64,000 nucleotides of DNA from Streptomyces parvus (GCF_014648875.1 NZ_BMRY01000011.1:1-64000); one strand, 5' to 3'. Shown: positions 51,120 to 60,072, counted from the stretch's first letter. Notes: generated by a model not told the origin, from the sequence alone. Numbers and translations: made by a program.

Positions 51120-53428
51120 ACGCGGGTGGCGGCCGAGCGGCCGAGCAGCACCCAGAGCAGGAAGGGGCCGCCGAGGACGGTGGTGACGATGCCGACGGGG
51201 AGTTCGACGCCGTCGAGGACGATACGGCCGAGGGTGTCGGCGGCGACGACGAGGACGGCTCCGGTGAGCATCGAGCCGACGAGCGGCACGCGCAGGGGTC
51301 CGGCGAGCCGGGAGGCGATGACCGGGGAGGCGAGTGCGACGAAGCCGACGGGTCCGCAGATGCCGACCGCGAGGCCCGCGAGGGCGACGGCGAGGAGCAG
51401 GGCGAGGGCGCGGACCCGGCCGGGGGCGGAGCCGAGCGAGGAGGCGGTCGCGTCGTCGAAGCGCAGGACGCCCAGGTGGCGGGCGACGGCGAGGCTGATG
51501 GGGACGAGCACCGCGAGGCCGATGAGGACCGGGACGGCGACGGAGTAGCTGCGCCCGTTGAGGCTGCCCGAGGTCCACACGTACAGCGAACTGGCGGAGG
51601 AGAGGGACCGGCGGGAGAGGACGACCTGGGTGATGGCGGAGGCCAGGGCGGACATGGCGAGGCCGACGACGAGGACGCGGTAGCCGCGCTGGCCGAGGCC
51701 GCCGGAGACGGTGGTGACGACGATGACGGCGACCAGGGCGCCGATCGGCCCGGCCCACCAGGCGCCGAACGTTCCGGTGGCGCTGAGGGTGACGGAGAGC
51801 AGGACGGCGGCGGTGGCCCCGTCGTTGACGCCGAGGAGTTCGGGGGTGGCCAGGCGGTTGCGGGCCAGGGTCTGGGTGAGGCAGCCCGCGAGGCCGAGGG
51901 CGGCGCCCGCGGTGAGGCCGGCGACGATGCGGCCGAGGCGGAACTTCTGGACGAGCAGTACGTCGAACCGGTCGCCCTGGCCGAACACCGCGCGGAAGGT
52001 GCGGCCCACGCCCATGTCGCTCTGGCCCGCGTAGGCGGAGAGGACGACGGCGAGCAGGAGGGCCCCGGCGAGGGCGAGGGCGGCGAGGGCGGCGCGCCGG
52101 GTGACGAGGAGGGACAGCGGGCCCCGGCGCAGGACGAGGGTGTCGGCCGGGCGGACCCGCAGCGTCTTGGCCTTCGGGGTGCGGCGGGCCGGGCGGGGCA
52201 GGGCGATCCGGAAGCGGCGGGGGCGGTCGGGGGCGCGTTCCTCGGAGGCCGGTTCCGTCATGCCCATCGCGGCCAGCTGCTTGGAGCGGACGATGGCGAT
52301 GAGGACGGGTGCTCCGATGAGGGCGACGATGACGGAGACGGGCGCTTCGAAGGGCCGGGAGACCACGCGGGCGGCGATGTCGGAGACGGTGAGGACGCAG
52401 GCGCCGATGAGTCCGGCGAGCAGGATGCGGGCGGCGAGCCGGGTGCCGGCGAGGGCGCGGGCGAGGAAGCCGGCGAGCAGGCCGAGGAAGGAGATGGGCC
52501 CGGCGAGCGCGACGGCGGCCGCGGTCAGCAGGGTGACGCCGATGGCGACGACCGTACGGATCACGGGGGGCCGGTGGCCGAGGCTGCGGGCCAGGTCGTC
52601 GCCGAGGGCGAGGGCGGAGAGCGGGCGGGCGACCAGAAGGGCGACGACGAAGCCGAGGGCGAGGACGGGGGCGAGTCGGCCGAGTTCGCCGAAGCCCTCG
52701 ACCCCGGCGAGGGAGCCGAGGACCCAGAAGCGGAATCGGTCGTAGGTCTCGGCGGAGTTGACGACGATGACGCTGGTGAGCCCGCCGAAGGTCGCGCCGA
52801 GCGCCGCACCGGCGAGGACCAGGCGCATGGGAGAGCCGCCGCCGCGTCTTCCGGATATGAGGAGGACGAGACCGCTGGCAACCACCGCGCCGACGAACGC
52901 GCAGACGAGATAGGCGTAACCGGAATCGAAGCCGAGGAGCGCGATGCCCGCGACGACGCCGAGCGAGGCCCCCGCGTTGACGCCGAGCAGCCCGGTTTCG
53001 GCCAGGGGGTTGCGGGTGACCGCCTGGAGGAGGCACCCGGCGACGCCGAGGGCGGCTCCGACGAGCAGCGCGGTGAGGGTGCGGGGCAGGCGCAGGTCGC
53101 CGACGACGAGGGAGAGCCGGGCGTTCTCGCGCGCGCCGTCCCGGCCGAGCAGGTAGTCCAGTACGCCGCCTGCTCCGACCTCGCCCGCGCCGATCGAGAG
53201 GGAGAGGGCCGTCAACAACAGGACGGCGAGGGCCAGTCCGGCGACGGCCACCGCCACGGTCCGGCTCCGCGGGTCGACCGTGGAGCGGGGGTCGCCGGGG
53301 GTGGCGGCGGGTGTCGCGGGCACCTCCGCGGCGACGGTCGGCCGGTCGGCTTCGCCCCCGTCCAACTGAAGGGTCGAGGAGTCATGTTCGGGAGCCGAGG
53401 CCGTGGTCCCCGTGCGCGGCGTTTGCAT
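51116..53428 (-). CDS. fused double FecCD-type siderophore permease
   Basis: A 770-residue membrane protein consisting of two FecCD/BtuC-type permeases in one chain, as in FhuB. A basic or disordered N-terminus of about 55 residues precedes it. Half one (about 56-380) and half two (about 440-768) each have about ten helices. Each repeats the pattern of GAALGVAGCLLQAVTRNPLA or GAALGLAGCLTQTLARNRLA, and GVN(A/D)GA. The linker is Arg/Lys-rich. It would form the channel for the ATPase at 37.2 kb and the receptor at 38.2 kb. The start codon ATG at 53428 touches an iron box. It is translationally coupled to the downstream esterase. Confidence 0.9.
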   Translation of the reverse strand: MQTPRTGTTASAPEHDSSTLQLDGGEADRPTVAAEVPATPAATPGDPRSTVDPRSRTVAVAVAGLALAVLLLTALSLSIGAGEVGAGGVLDYLLGRDGARENARLSLVVGDLRLPRTLTALLVGAALGVAGCLLQAVTRNPLAETGLLGVNAGASLGVVAGIALLGFDSGYAYLVCAFVGAVVASGLVLLISGRRGGGSPMRLVLAGAALGATFGGLTSVIVVNSAETYDRFRFWVLGSLAGVEGFGELGRLAPVLALGFVVALLVARPLSALALGDDLARSLGHRPPVIRTVVAIGVTLLTAAAVALAGPISFLGLLAGFLARALAGTRLAARILLAGLIGACVLTVSDIAARVVSRPFEAPVSVIVALIGAPVLIAIVRSKQLAAMGMTEPASEERAPDRPRRFRIALPRPARRTPKAKTLRVRPADTLVLRRGPLSLLVTRRAALAALALAGALLLAVVLSAYAGQSDMGVGRTFRAVFGQGDRFDVLLVQKFRLGRIVAGLTAGAALGLAGCLTQTLARNRLATPELLGVNDGATAAVLLSVTLSATGTFGAWWAGPIGALVAVIVVTTVSGGLGQRGYRVLVVGLAMSALASAITQVVLSRRSLSSASSLYVWTSGSLNGRSYSVAVPVLIGLAVLVPISLAVARHLGVLRFDDATASSLGSAPGRVRALALLLAVALAGLAVGICGPVGFVALASPVIASRLAGPLRVPLVGSMLTGAVLVVAADTLGRIVLDGVELPVGIVTTVLGGPFLLWVLLGRSAATRV

Positions 53429-53446
53429 AAGGTGAGGCTAGCCTAA
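53428..53446. promoter_or_regulatory. iron box 3, abutting the permease start codon
   Basis: TAAGGTGAGGCTAGCCTAA matches the iron-box consensus at 16 of 19 positions. Its first base is also the first base of the permease ATG read on the minus strand. No Shine-Dalgarno sequence fits in front of that ATG, so a leaderless or very short-leader mRNA is likely. Confidence 0.8.
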
Positions 53447-53489
53447 GTAGATATCGACGGCTCGACACCTTCTGGGCGGTCGTCCTAAT

Positions 53490-53508
53490 TTAGGTTACCC
53501 TTACCTAA
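53490..53508. promoter_or_regulatory. iron box 4, dhb operon operator
   Basis: TTAGGTTACCCTTACCTAA matches the palindromic consensus TTAGGTTAGCCTAACCTAA at 17 of 19 positions, the best of the four. It ends 19 bp before the dhbA ATG, directly against the GGAGGAGG ribosome site, and probably covers the transcription start. Confidence 0.88.
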
Positions 53509-53527
53509 CACCCGGAGGAGGTTGCTC

Positions 53528-54358
53528 ATGCCTGAGCACATACCGGGCAGAAGCGGCGAGTTCATCGGCCGCACTGCTCTGGTCACCGGTGCCGCACAAG
53601 GCATCGGCGCGGCAGTCGCCGACCTGCTCGCCACCCTCGGCGCCCGCGTGGCCGCCACCGACCGAGCGCTTCCCGGCATCGAGGCGTCCGCCGCCGAGTG
53701 GGCCCGGACGCAGGAGAAACTGTCCGCGGACGAGCGTTCGGCGGGCAGTCTGGACCCGTATGTGATGGACGTCACCGACCGGAGTTCGGTGGAGAGCACC
53801 GTGGCCCGCGTCGAGCGCCAACTCGGTCCGGTCGACGTCCTGGTGAACGTGGCGGGCATCCTGCGCACCGGCCCCGCGGCCGTACTCTCCGCGCAGGACT
53901 GGGCGGACACCTTCGCGGTGAACGCCACCGGCGTCTTCCACGTCTCCCAGGCCGTCGCCCCGCTCATGGCGGCCCGCGGATCCGGCGCGGTCGTCACCGT
54001 CGGCTCCAACGCCGCCGGGATTCCGCGCTCCGGCATGGCCGCCTACGCCGCCTCCAAGGCGGCCGCCGCCATGTTCACCAAATGTCTGGGGCTCGAACTC
54101 GCCCGCAGCGGCGTCCGCTGCAACGTCGTCGCGCCCGGCTCCACCGACACGCCGATGCAACGCGCGCTGTGGACCGACCCGGACGCCGAACAGCGCGTCA
54201 TCGACGGGGACCTCTCCTCGTACCGCACCGGCATTCCGCTGGGCCGGATCGCCGACCCCGGGGACATCGCGGAGACTGTGGCGTTCCTCGCCTCGGACCG
54301 CGCCCGCCACATCACCATGCAGGAGCTGTACGTCGACGGCGGCGCGACCCTGCGCTGA
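53528..54358 (+). CDS. dhbA: 2,3-dihydro-2,3-dihydroxybenzoate dehydrogenase
   Basis: A 276-residue short-chain dehydrogenase that oxidises 2,3-dihydro-DHB to 2,3-dihydroxybenzoate with NAD. It has the cofactor motif VTGAAQGIGAAVADLLA, NVAGIL, catalytic Ser in TVGSNAAGIPRSGM, and YAASKAAAAMFTK. Context in the dhb operon fixes the role. The ATG at 53528 has GGAGGAGG at the right distance; a TTG six bases earlier lies too close to it. First gene of dhbA-C-E-B-ArCP. Confidence 0.93.
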   Translation: MPEHIPGRSGEFIGRTALVTGAAQGIGAAVADLLATLGARVAATDRALPGIEASAAEWARTQEKLSADERSAGSLDPYVMDVTDRSSVESTVARVERQLGPVDVLVNVAGILRTGPAAVLSAQDWADTFAVNATGVFHVSQAVAPLMAARGSGAVVTVGSNAAGIPRSGMAAYAASKAAAAMFTKCLGLELARSGVRCNVVAPGSTDTPMQRALWTDPDAEQRVIDGDLSSYRTGIPLGRIADPGDIAETVAFLASDRARHITMQELYVDGGATLR

Positions 54359-54454
54359 CCGCCCGGCCGCCACTCCGTCCTTTCCTTCACCTGCCTTCAC
54401 CTCCCATCCAGCCCCCCGCACCCGCTGACGGGACCATCGAGAATGGAGTCCCCC

Positions 54455-55660
54455 GTGTCGACGGCATCCCAGGTCGCCACGCACACCGCCCCGGCCGATC
54501 CGGCCCACCCGGCCGTAGGAGCGGCCACCTCGCTTCTGGACGCCTACGCAACGGGCGACCACTTTCTCGCCACTCCCGGACGCACCCTGCACGCACGGGG
54601 TCCGGGACGCCATGTCCCGCACGACGAGAGACCGTTGACCGCGCGCGTCGACGAGACACTCGCCGCGGCGGTCGCCGCCGGCCAGGAATCGCCGGTGGTC
54701 ATCGGCGCCATCCCCTTCGACCACACCGCTCCGGCCGCCCTGAGCGTCCCGGAGTCCGTGCGCACCGCTCCGCCGCTCGCCTCCGACCCGCTGATCGCCC
54801 TGCCCGCCGCCACGCCGGCCGCCGGGGCGTGGGAGATACGCCAGGTGCCCGAGCCGGAGATCTACGGCAAGGGCGTCGCCTCCGCCGTGGAACGCATGTG
54901 GCGCGGCGAGTTCAGCAAGGTCGTCCTGGCCCGCACCCTCGAACTCACCTCCGAGGCCCCGCTCGACCTGCCCGCGATGCTCCAGCGCCTCGCCCGCCGC
55001 GACCCCGCCGGTTACACGTTCGCCCTGCCGACCGGCCCCGGGCGCACGCTCATCGGCGCCAGCCCCGAGCTGCTCGTCTCCCGCCACGGCCGACAGGTCG
55101 TCGCCAACCCGCTGGCCGGCTCGACCCCGCGCAGCGCCGACCTGGCCGAGGACGTGCGCCGTGCGGCGACGCTGCTGGAGTCCGCCAAGGACCTCCACGA
55201 GCACGCCGTCGTCGTCGACGCCGTCCACCAGGCGCTCGCGCCGCACTGCACGGAACTGACCGTGCCGGCCCGGCCCACGCTGATCCGGACCGCCACCATG
55301 TGGCACCTCTCCACCACGGTCACCGGCACCCTGCGCTCCCCCGACGCCTCGGCGCTGGAGCTGGCCCTCGCGCTGCACCCGACGCCCGCCGTGTGCGGGA
55401 CGCCGACGCAGACGGCCCGTGAGGTGATCGCGGAGACCGAACCGTTCGACCGGGGCTTCTTCACCGGCGTGATCGGCTGGGGCGACGCCGAGGGCGACGG
55501 CGACTGGGTCGTCACGATCCGCTGCGCCGAGGCCGAGGAGCGCATGCTGCGGCTCTACGCGGGAGCGGGCGTCGTCGCCGCCTCCGAGCCCGAGGCGGAG
55601 ACCGCCGAGACCGCGGCCAAGTTCCGCACCTTCCTGAGCGCCGTGGGAGCCGAGCTGTGA
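54455..55660 (+). CDS. dhbC: isochorismate synthase
   Basis: A 401-residue chorismate-utilising enzyme of the EntC/DhbC type, converting chorismate to isochorismate. Typical segments are EFSKVVLARTLEL (near residue 155), FALPTGPGRTLIGASPELLV, ANPLAGSTPRSAD, LHPTPAVCGTPTQTAREVI, and the final YAGAGVVAASEPEAE. The GTG at 54455 is chosen because GGAG lies 6 bp upstream; an in-frame ATG at 54443 is possible. It lies 96 bp after dhbA and its stop overlaps the dhbE start. Confidence 0.93.
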   Translation: MSTASQVATHTAPADPAHPAVGAATSLLDAYATGDHFLATPGRTLHARGPGRHVPHDERPLTARVDETLAAAVAAGQESPVVIGAIPFDHTAPAALSVPESVRTAPPLASDPLIALPAATPAAGAWEIRQVPEPEIYGKGVASAVERMWRGEFSKVVLARTLELTSEAPLDLPAMLQRLARRDPAGYTFALPTGPGRTLIGASPELLVSRHGRQVVANPLAGSTPRSADLAEDVRRAATLLESAKDLHEHAVVVDAVHQALAPHCTELTVPARPTLIRTATMWHLSTTVTGTLRSPDASALELALALHPTPAVCGTPTQTAREVIAETEPFDRGFFTGVIGWGDAEGDGDWVVTIRCAEAEERMLRLYAGAGVVAASEPEAETAETAAKFRTFLSAVGAEL

Positions 55661-57294
55661 GTACGGAAGCGGCGCCCACCTGGCCCGCCGAGTTCGCCGA
55701 GAGGTACCGGGCGGCCGGCTGGTGGCGCGGGGAGACCTTCGGCGAGATGCTGCGGCAGCGCGCCGAGGAGCACCCGGACCGGGTCGCGATCGTCGACCCG
55801 GTGGCGGGCAGCCGGTGGACGTACGCCGATCTCGACCGGCGCGCCGACCGGCTGGCGGCGGGCTTCCTCTCCCGGGGCATCGTCAAGGGCGACAAGGTGG
55901 TGGTGCAACTCCCCAACATCGCCGAGTTCTTCGAGGTGATCTTCGCGCTGTTCCGGATCGGCGCGCTGCCCGTCTTCGCGCTGCCCGCGCACCGCGAGAG
56001 TGAGATCACCTACTTCTGCGAGTTCACCGGGGCGGTGGCGTACGTCATCGCGGCCGAGCACGGCGGCTACGACTACCGTGAGCTGGCGACGAAGACCCAC
56101 GCCAATGTGAGCACGCTGCGCCATGTGTTCGTCGCCCAGGGAGATCCCGGCGAGTTCGAGGCGTTGTCCGAGGTCGCCGAGGAGCCCGTCGGCTACGGCG
56201 GGCCCCGCCCCGACGACCTGGCCTTCCTCCAGCTGTCCGGTGGCAGCACCGGCGTCCCGAAACTGATCCCGCGCACCCACGACGACTACATCTACTCGCT
56301 GTGGGGGTCCAACGAGATCTGCGCGGTCGACGAGAATAGCGTCTACCTGTGCGTCCTGCCCGCCGCCCACAACTTCCCGCTCTCCTCGCCCGGTTCGCTC
56401 GGCACGCTGTACGCCGGGGGCCGTGTGGTGCTGTGCCCGGGGCCGTCGCCGGAGGTGGCGTTCCCCCTCATCGAGCGTGAGGGCGTCACCATCACCGGGC
56501 TCGTGCCGCCGCTGGCCCTGCTCTGGACCGAGGCCGCGCCCGGCACCGCGCACGACCTCAGCAGCCTGGACGTCCTGCTGGTGGGCGGTGCCAAGTTCAG
56601 CGAGGAGGCGGCCCGCCGGGTGCGGCCCGCGCTCGGCTGCACGCTCCAGCAGGTGTTCGGCATGGCCGAGGGGCTGGTCAACTACACCCGTCTCGACGAT
56701 CCGGTCGAGACGATCGTCACCACCCAGGGCCGGCCCATCTCGCCCGACGACGAGATCCTCGTCGTCGACGACGAGGACCGGGAGGTGGCCACGGGCGAGA
56801 CGGGTCACCTGCTGACCCGCGGCCCATACACCATCCGGGGCTACTGGAACGCCCCCGACCACAACGCCCGTTCCTTCACCGAGGACGGCTTCTACCGTAC
56901 CGGCGACATCGTGCGGGTCACCGCGACCGGGCACATCGTCGTCGAGGGGCGTGCCAAGGACCAGATCAACCGGGGCGGCGAGAAGATCGCCGCCGAGGAG
57001 GTCGAGAACCACATCCTCGCCCACCCGGCCGTGCACGACGCCAACGTGGTGGCCGAGCCGGACCCGTATCTGGGTGAACGCACCTGCGCGTACGTGATCC
57101 TGCGCTCCGGCGCGGGCCCGCTCAAGGCGGTGGCCGTGAAGCGGTTCGTCCGTGAACGGGGCCTGGCCGCCTACAAGGTGCCGGACCGGGTCGAGTTCGT
57201 CGACGCGTTCCCGCAGACCGGCGTGGGCAAGGTGTCCAAGAAGGACCTCCGCAACGCCGCCGCCCGCACCACTTCTTCCTCACCGTCCCGCTGA
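55657..57294 (+). CDS. dhbE: (2,3-dihydroxybenzoyl)adenylate synthase
   Basis: A 545-residue stand-alone aryl-acid adenylating enzyme. It has LQLSGGSTGVPKLIPRTH as the nucleotide loop, AAHNFPLSSPGSLGTLYAGG with the Asn that marks DHB- and salicylate-specific domains, YRTGDIV, and a C-terminal lysine in GVGKVSKKDLRN. It activates DHB and loads it on the free aryl carrier protein encoded two genes downstream. GTGA overlap with dhbC. Confidence 0.95.
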   Translation: MSTEAAPTWPAEFAERYRAAGWWRGETFGEMLRQRAEEHPDRVAIVDPVAGSRWTYADLDRRADRLAAGFLSRGIVKGDKVVVQLPNIAEFFEVIFALFRIGALPVFALPAHRESEITYFCEFTGAVAYVIAAEHGGYDYRELATKTHANVSTLRHVFVAQGDPGEFEALSEVAEEPVGYGGPRPDDLAFLQLSGGSTGVPKLIPRTHDDYIYSLWGSNEICAVDENSVYLCVLPAAHNFPLSSPGSLGTLYAGGRVVLCPGPSPEVAFPLIEREGVTITGLVPPLALLWTEAAPGTAHDLSSLDVLLVGGAKFSEEAARRVRPALGCTLQQVFGMAEGLVNYTRLDDPVETIVTTQGRPISPDDEILVVDDEDREVATGETGHLLTRGPYTIRGYWNAPDHNARSFTEDGFYRTGDIVRVTATGHIVVEGRAKDQINRGGEKIAAEEVENHILAHPAVHDANVVAEPDPYLGERTCAYVILRSGAGPLKAVAVKRFVRERGLAAYKVPDRVEFVDAFPQTGVGKVSKKDLRNAAARTTSSSPSR

Positions 57295-57323
57295 ACGACT
57301 CCCCGAACGGAACCCTCTCCACC

Positions 57324-57956
57324 ATGGCTCTGCCCGCCATCGTCCCCTACCCCATGCCGTCCGCCGACGAGTTGCCCGCCAACCGGGTCGACTGGACCGT
57401 CGACCCGGCGCGTGCGGTGCTCCTCGTCCACGATCTGCAGAACTACTTCCTGTCGGCGTACGACCGCGAGGCCTCGCCCGTTCCCGAACTCCTGTCCCAT
57501 GTAACCGAGTTGAAGAAGGACGCGGCACGGCTCGGCGTCCCGGTGCTCTACACCGCGCAGCCCGGCGGCCAGAGCGCGGAGGAACGCGGTCTCCAGCAGG
57601 ACTTCTGGGGCCCGGGCCTCCCGGCCGACGAGCAGCTCGCGGCCATCGCGGACGAGGTCGCGCCCGACGCGGACGACACCGTCCTCACCAAGTGGAAGTA
57701 CAGCGGCTTCGTCCGCACGGATCTGCTGGAGCGCCTGCGCGAGCAGGGCCGCGACCAGATCGTCATCACCGGCGTCTACGCCCACATCGGCGTGCTGATG
57801 ACCGCGTGCGACGCCTGGATGCAGGACATCCAGGCGTTCGTGGTGGCCGACGCGGTGGCGGACTTCTCGGCGGAGGACCATGCGATGGCGCTGCGGTGGG
57901 CCGCGGGCAAGTGCGCCGTCGTCACCACCGCCCGGACCGTCTTCGAAGGGAAGTGA
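57324..57956 (+). CDS. dhbB: isochorismatase, single-domain
   Basis: A 210-residue isochorismatase releasing pyruvate from isochorismate to give 2,3-dihydro-DHB. Motifs: LLVHDLQNYFL with the catalytic Asp, TKWKYSGFVRTDLLERLRE with the Lys, and TGVYAHIGVLMTACDAWMQDI. Unlike EntB or Bacillus DhbB it lacks the C-terminal aryl carrier domain; that domain is supplied by the next gene. The ribosome site is weak. Confidence 0.93.
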   Translation: MALPAIVPYPMPSADELPANRVDWTVDPARAVLLVHDLQNYFLSAYDREASPVPELLSHVTELKKDAARLGVPVLYTAQPGGQSAEERGLQQDFWGPGLPADEQLAAIADEVAPDADDTVLTKWKYSGFVRTDLLERLREQGRDQIVITGVYAHIGVLMTACDAWMQDIQAFVVADAVADFSAEDHAMALRWAAGKCAVVTTARTVFEGK

Positions 57957-58192
57957 CCGCCGTGGCGCTCACGCTCGAACAGCTCCGTGCCGATGTCGCC
58001 GACATCCTCGGCGAGGACCCCGAGGAGATCCCCGCCGACGAGAACCTCGTCGACTACGGCCTCGACTCCGTCCGCCTGATGTCGCTGGCCGCCGCCTGGC
58101 GCCGCGACCACGGGATCGAGGTGGCCTTCGCCGACCTCGCCGAGAAGCCGGCACTGGAGGCCTGGGCCCCGCTGCTGGGTGTCACCGGCTGA
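57953..58192 (+). CDS. free-standing aryl carrier protein
   Basis: About 79 residues. It is a phosphopantetheine-binding domain opening LTLEQLRADVADILGEDPEE, with the modified Ser in DYGLDSVRLMSLAAAW. It resembles the C-terminal domain of EntB cut loose, and would carry the DHB thioester from DhbE to the first condensation domain. The published griseobactin cluster is described as containing DhbABCEFG; this gene may correspond to dhbG, which I have not verified. The start is the GTG at 57953, overlapping the dhbB stop (GTGA), or the GTG at 57962. Confidence 0.9.
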   Translation: MTAVALTLEQLRADVADILGEDPEEIPADENLVDYGLDSVRLMSLAAAWRRDHGIEVAFADLAEKPALEAWAPLLGVTG

Positions 58193-58257
58193 GCGGACGG
58201 CGACGAGCGGTACGCCCGAGGGCGGTGCGGGCCGGGCGGTGACGGGCCCGCACCGCA

Positions 58258-58428
58258 CCGCCCCGGGAGCCGGCCGCCTTCCTCGACGCCCTCCACCTCG
58301 AATCGGCCGCACAGCGCGGCGCGTTCGTGCGGGCCGTCGAGAAGCTGTACACGCATATCTCGAAGGAGGAGGACGGACTCTTCCCCGGCTCATCCACGGC
58401 TCAGCCCGCCGGCCACCCGCGTCACCTC
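58258..58428 (+). pseudogene. remnant of a hemerythrin-like gene
   Basis: One frame reads AAFLDALHLESAAQRGAFVR and continues VEKLYTHISKEEDGLFP. This resembles the C-terminal helices and H...EE.GLFP ligand region of hemerythrin-type (HHE) proteins. No start codon, upstream helices or ribosome site remain. The frame runs on into sequence antisense to pgm. It fills most of the 236-bp gap between the carrier protein and phosphoglucomutase genes. It could instead be chance coding potential in GC-rich DNA. Confidence 0.4.
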
Positions 58429-60072
58429 CTAGGCTCCGCCCAGCGCTTCGGACACCAGGGCCCGGGCCTCCTCCTGGACCCGGGCGAGGTGGCCGGGGCC
58501 CTGGAAGCTCTCCGCGTACACCTTGTAGACGTCCTCGGTGCCCGAGGGGCGGGCGGCGAACCAGGCGCTGTCGGTGCAGACCTTGAGGCCGCCGATCGGG
58601 GCCCTGTTGCCGGGGGCCTCGGTGAGGACGGCGGTGACGGGCTCGCCTGCCAGGGTGTCGGCCTTGACCTGCTGCGGAGAGAGCTTCGCGAGGACGGCCT
58701 TCTCCTCGCGGGTGGCGGGGGCGTCGATACGGGCGTACGCCGGGTCGCCGAAGCGGCCGGTGAGGCGGGCGTAGTGCTCGGAGGGGGTGGAACCGGTGAC
58801 GGCGGTGATCTCGGAGGCGAGGAGGGCCAGCAGGATGCCGTCCTTGTCCGTCGTCCAGACCCGGCCGTCACGGCGCAGGAAGGAGGCCCCGGCGGACTCC
58901 TCTCCGCCGAAGCCCAGGCTGCCGTCGTGGAGGCCGTCGACGAACCACTTGAAGCCGACCGGGACCTCCACCAGGGTCCGGCCGAGGTCTTGGGCGACCC
59001 GGTCGATCATCGAGGAGGAGACGAGGGTCTTGCCGATGCCGGTCCCGGCGGCCCAGTTCTCGCGGTGGGTGTAGAGGTAGTCGATGGCGACGGCGAGGTA
59101 GTGGTTGGGGTTCATCAGCCCGCCGTCGGGGGTGACGATGCCGTGCCGGTCGGCGTCCGCGTCGTTGCCGGTGGCGATGGCGTACGCGTCGCGCTGCTCG
59201 ATGAGCGAGGCCATGGCGTGCGGCGACGAGCAGTCCATGCGGATCCTGCCGTCCCAGTCCAGCGTCATGAACCGCCAGGTCGGGTCGGCCAGCGGGTTGA
59301 CGACGGTCAGGTCGATCCGGTGGCGCTCGGCGATCCGCCCCCAGTAGGCGACGGACGCGCCGCCGAGCGGGTCCGCGCCGATCCGGATGCCCGCGTCCCG
59401 CACGGCGTCGAGGTCGAGGACGGAGGGCAGGTCGTCGACGTACGCGGTCAGGAAGTCGTGGCGGCGGGTGGTGTCGGCGGCCAGGGCGCGGGCGTACGGG
59501 ATCCGGCGGACCTCCCCGAGTCCGGCCTCGATCAGGGCGTTCGCCCGGTCCTGGATCCAGGAGGTGGCGTCGGAGGCCGCCGGTCCGCCGTTGGGCGGGT
59601 TGTACTTGAAGCCCCCGTCGGCGGGCGGGTTGTGCGACGGGGTGACCACGATGCCGTCGGCCAGGTGCTCGGTGCGCCCCTGGTTGTACGTGAGGATGGC
59701 GTGCGAGACGGCGGGGGTCGGGGTGTAGCCGTCCTCGCTGTCGATGAGGACGGTGGCCCCGTTGGCGGCGAGCACCTCCAGGGCGGTGACCCGGGCGGGT
59801 TCGGAGAGCGCGTGGGTGTCCGCGCCGAGGAACAGGGGGCCGTCGGTGCCCTGGCGGGTGCGGTAGTCGCAGATCGCCTGGGTGGTGGCGGCGATGTGGT
59901 CCTCGTTGAACGCGGCGGCGAACGCGGAGCCCCGGTGGCCGGAGGTGCCGAAGGCGACGCGCTGGGCGGGGTCGGCCGGGTCGGGGTGGAGGGCGTAATA
60001 GGCCGTCACCAGCCGTGCCACGTCGACCAGGTCTGCGGACTGCGCCGGGTGACCGGCCCGTTCGTGCACCAT
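58429..60072 (-). CDS. pgm: phosphoglucomutase, alpha-D-glucose phosphate-specific
   Basis: A 547-residue enzyme interconverting glucose 1- and 6-phosphate. The opening FGTSGHRGSAFAAAFNEDHI, phosphoserine loop TPSHNPPADGG, metal loop GNDADADRHGIV, sugar loop FGGEESAGASF and phosphate loop ARPSGTEDVYK are all intact. The length and the HRGS opening match the Pgm (not ManB/GlmM) group. GAGGAG precedes the ATG. Unrelated to the siderophore operon. Confidence 0.95.
   Translation of the reverse strand: MVHERAGHPAQSADLVDVARLVTAYYALHPDPADPAQRVAFGTSGHRGSAFAAAFNEDHIAATTQAICDYRTRQGTDGPLFLGADTHALSEPARVTALEVLAANGATVLIDSEDGYTPTPAVSHAILTYNQGRTEHLADGIVVTPSHNPPADGGFKYNPPNGGPAASDATSWIQDRANALIEAGLGEVRRIPYARALAADTTRRHDFLTAYVDDLPSVLDLDAVRDAGIRIGADPLGGASVAYWGRIAERHRIDLTVVNPLADPTWRFMTLDWDGRIRMDCSSPHAMASLIEQRDAYAIATGNDADADRHGIVTPDGGLMNPNHYLAVAIDYLYTHRENWAAGTGIGKTLVSSSMIDRVAQDLGRTLVEVPVGFKWFVDGLHDGSLGFGGEESAGASFLRRDGRVWTTDKDGILLALLASEITAVTGSTPSEHYARLTGRFGDPAYARIDAPATREEKAVLAKLSPQQVKADTLAGEPVTAVLTEAPGNRAPIGGLKVCTDSAWFAARPSGTEDVYKVYAESFQGPGHLARVQEEARALVSEALGGA

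Noticed and set aside
51120..53036. 639-residue extension of the esterase frame
   Set aside because: Pro/Arg-rich alternative frame of the permease gene on the same strand; the esterase starts at the ATGA overlap.
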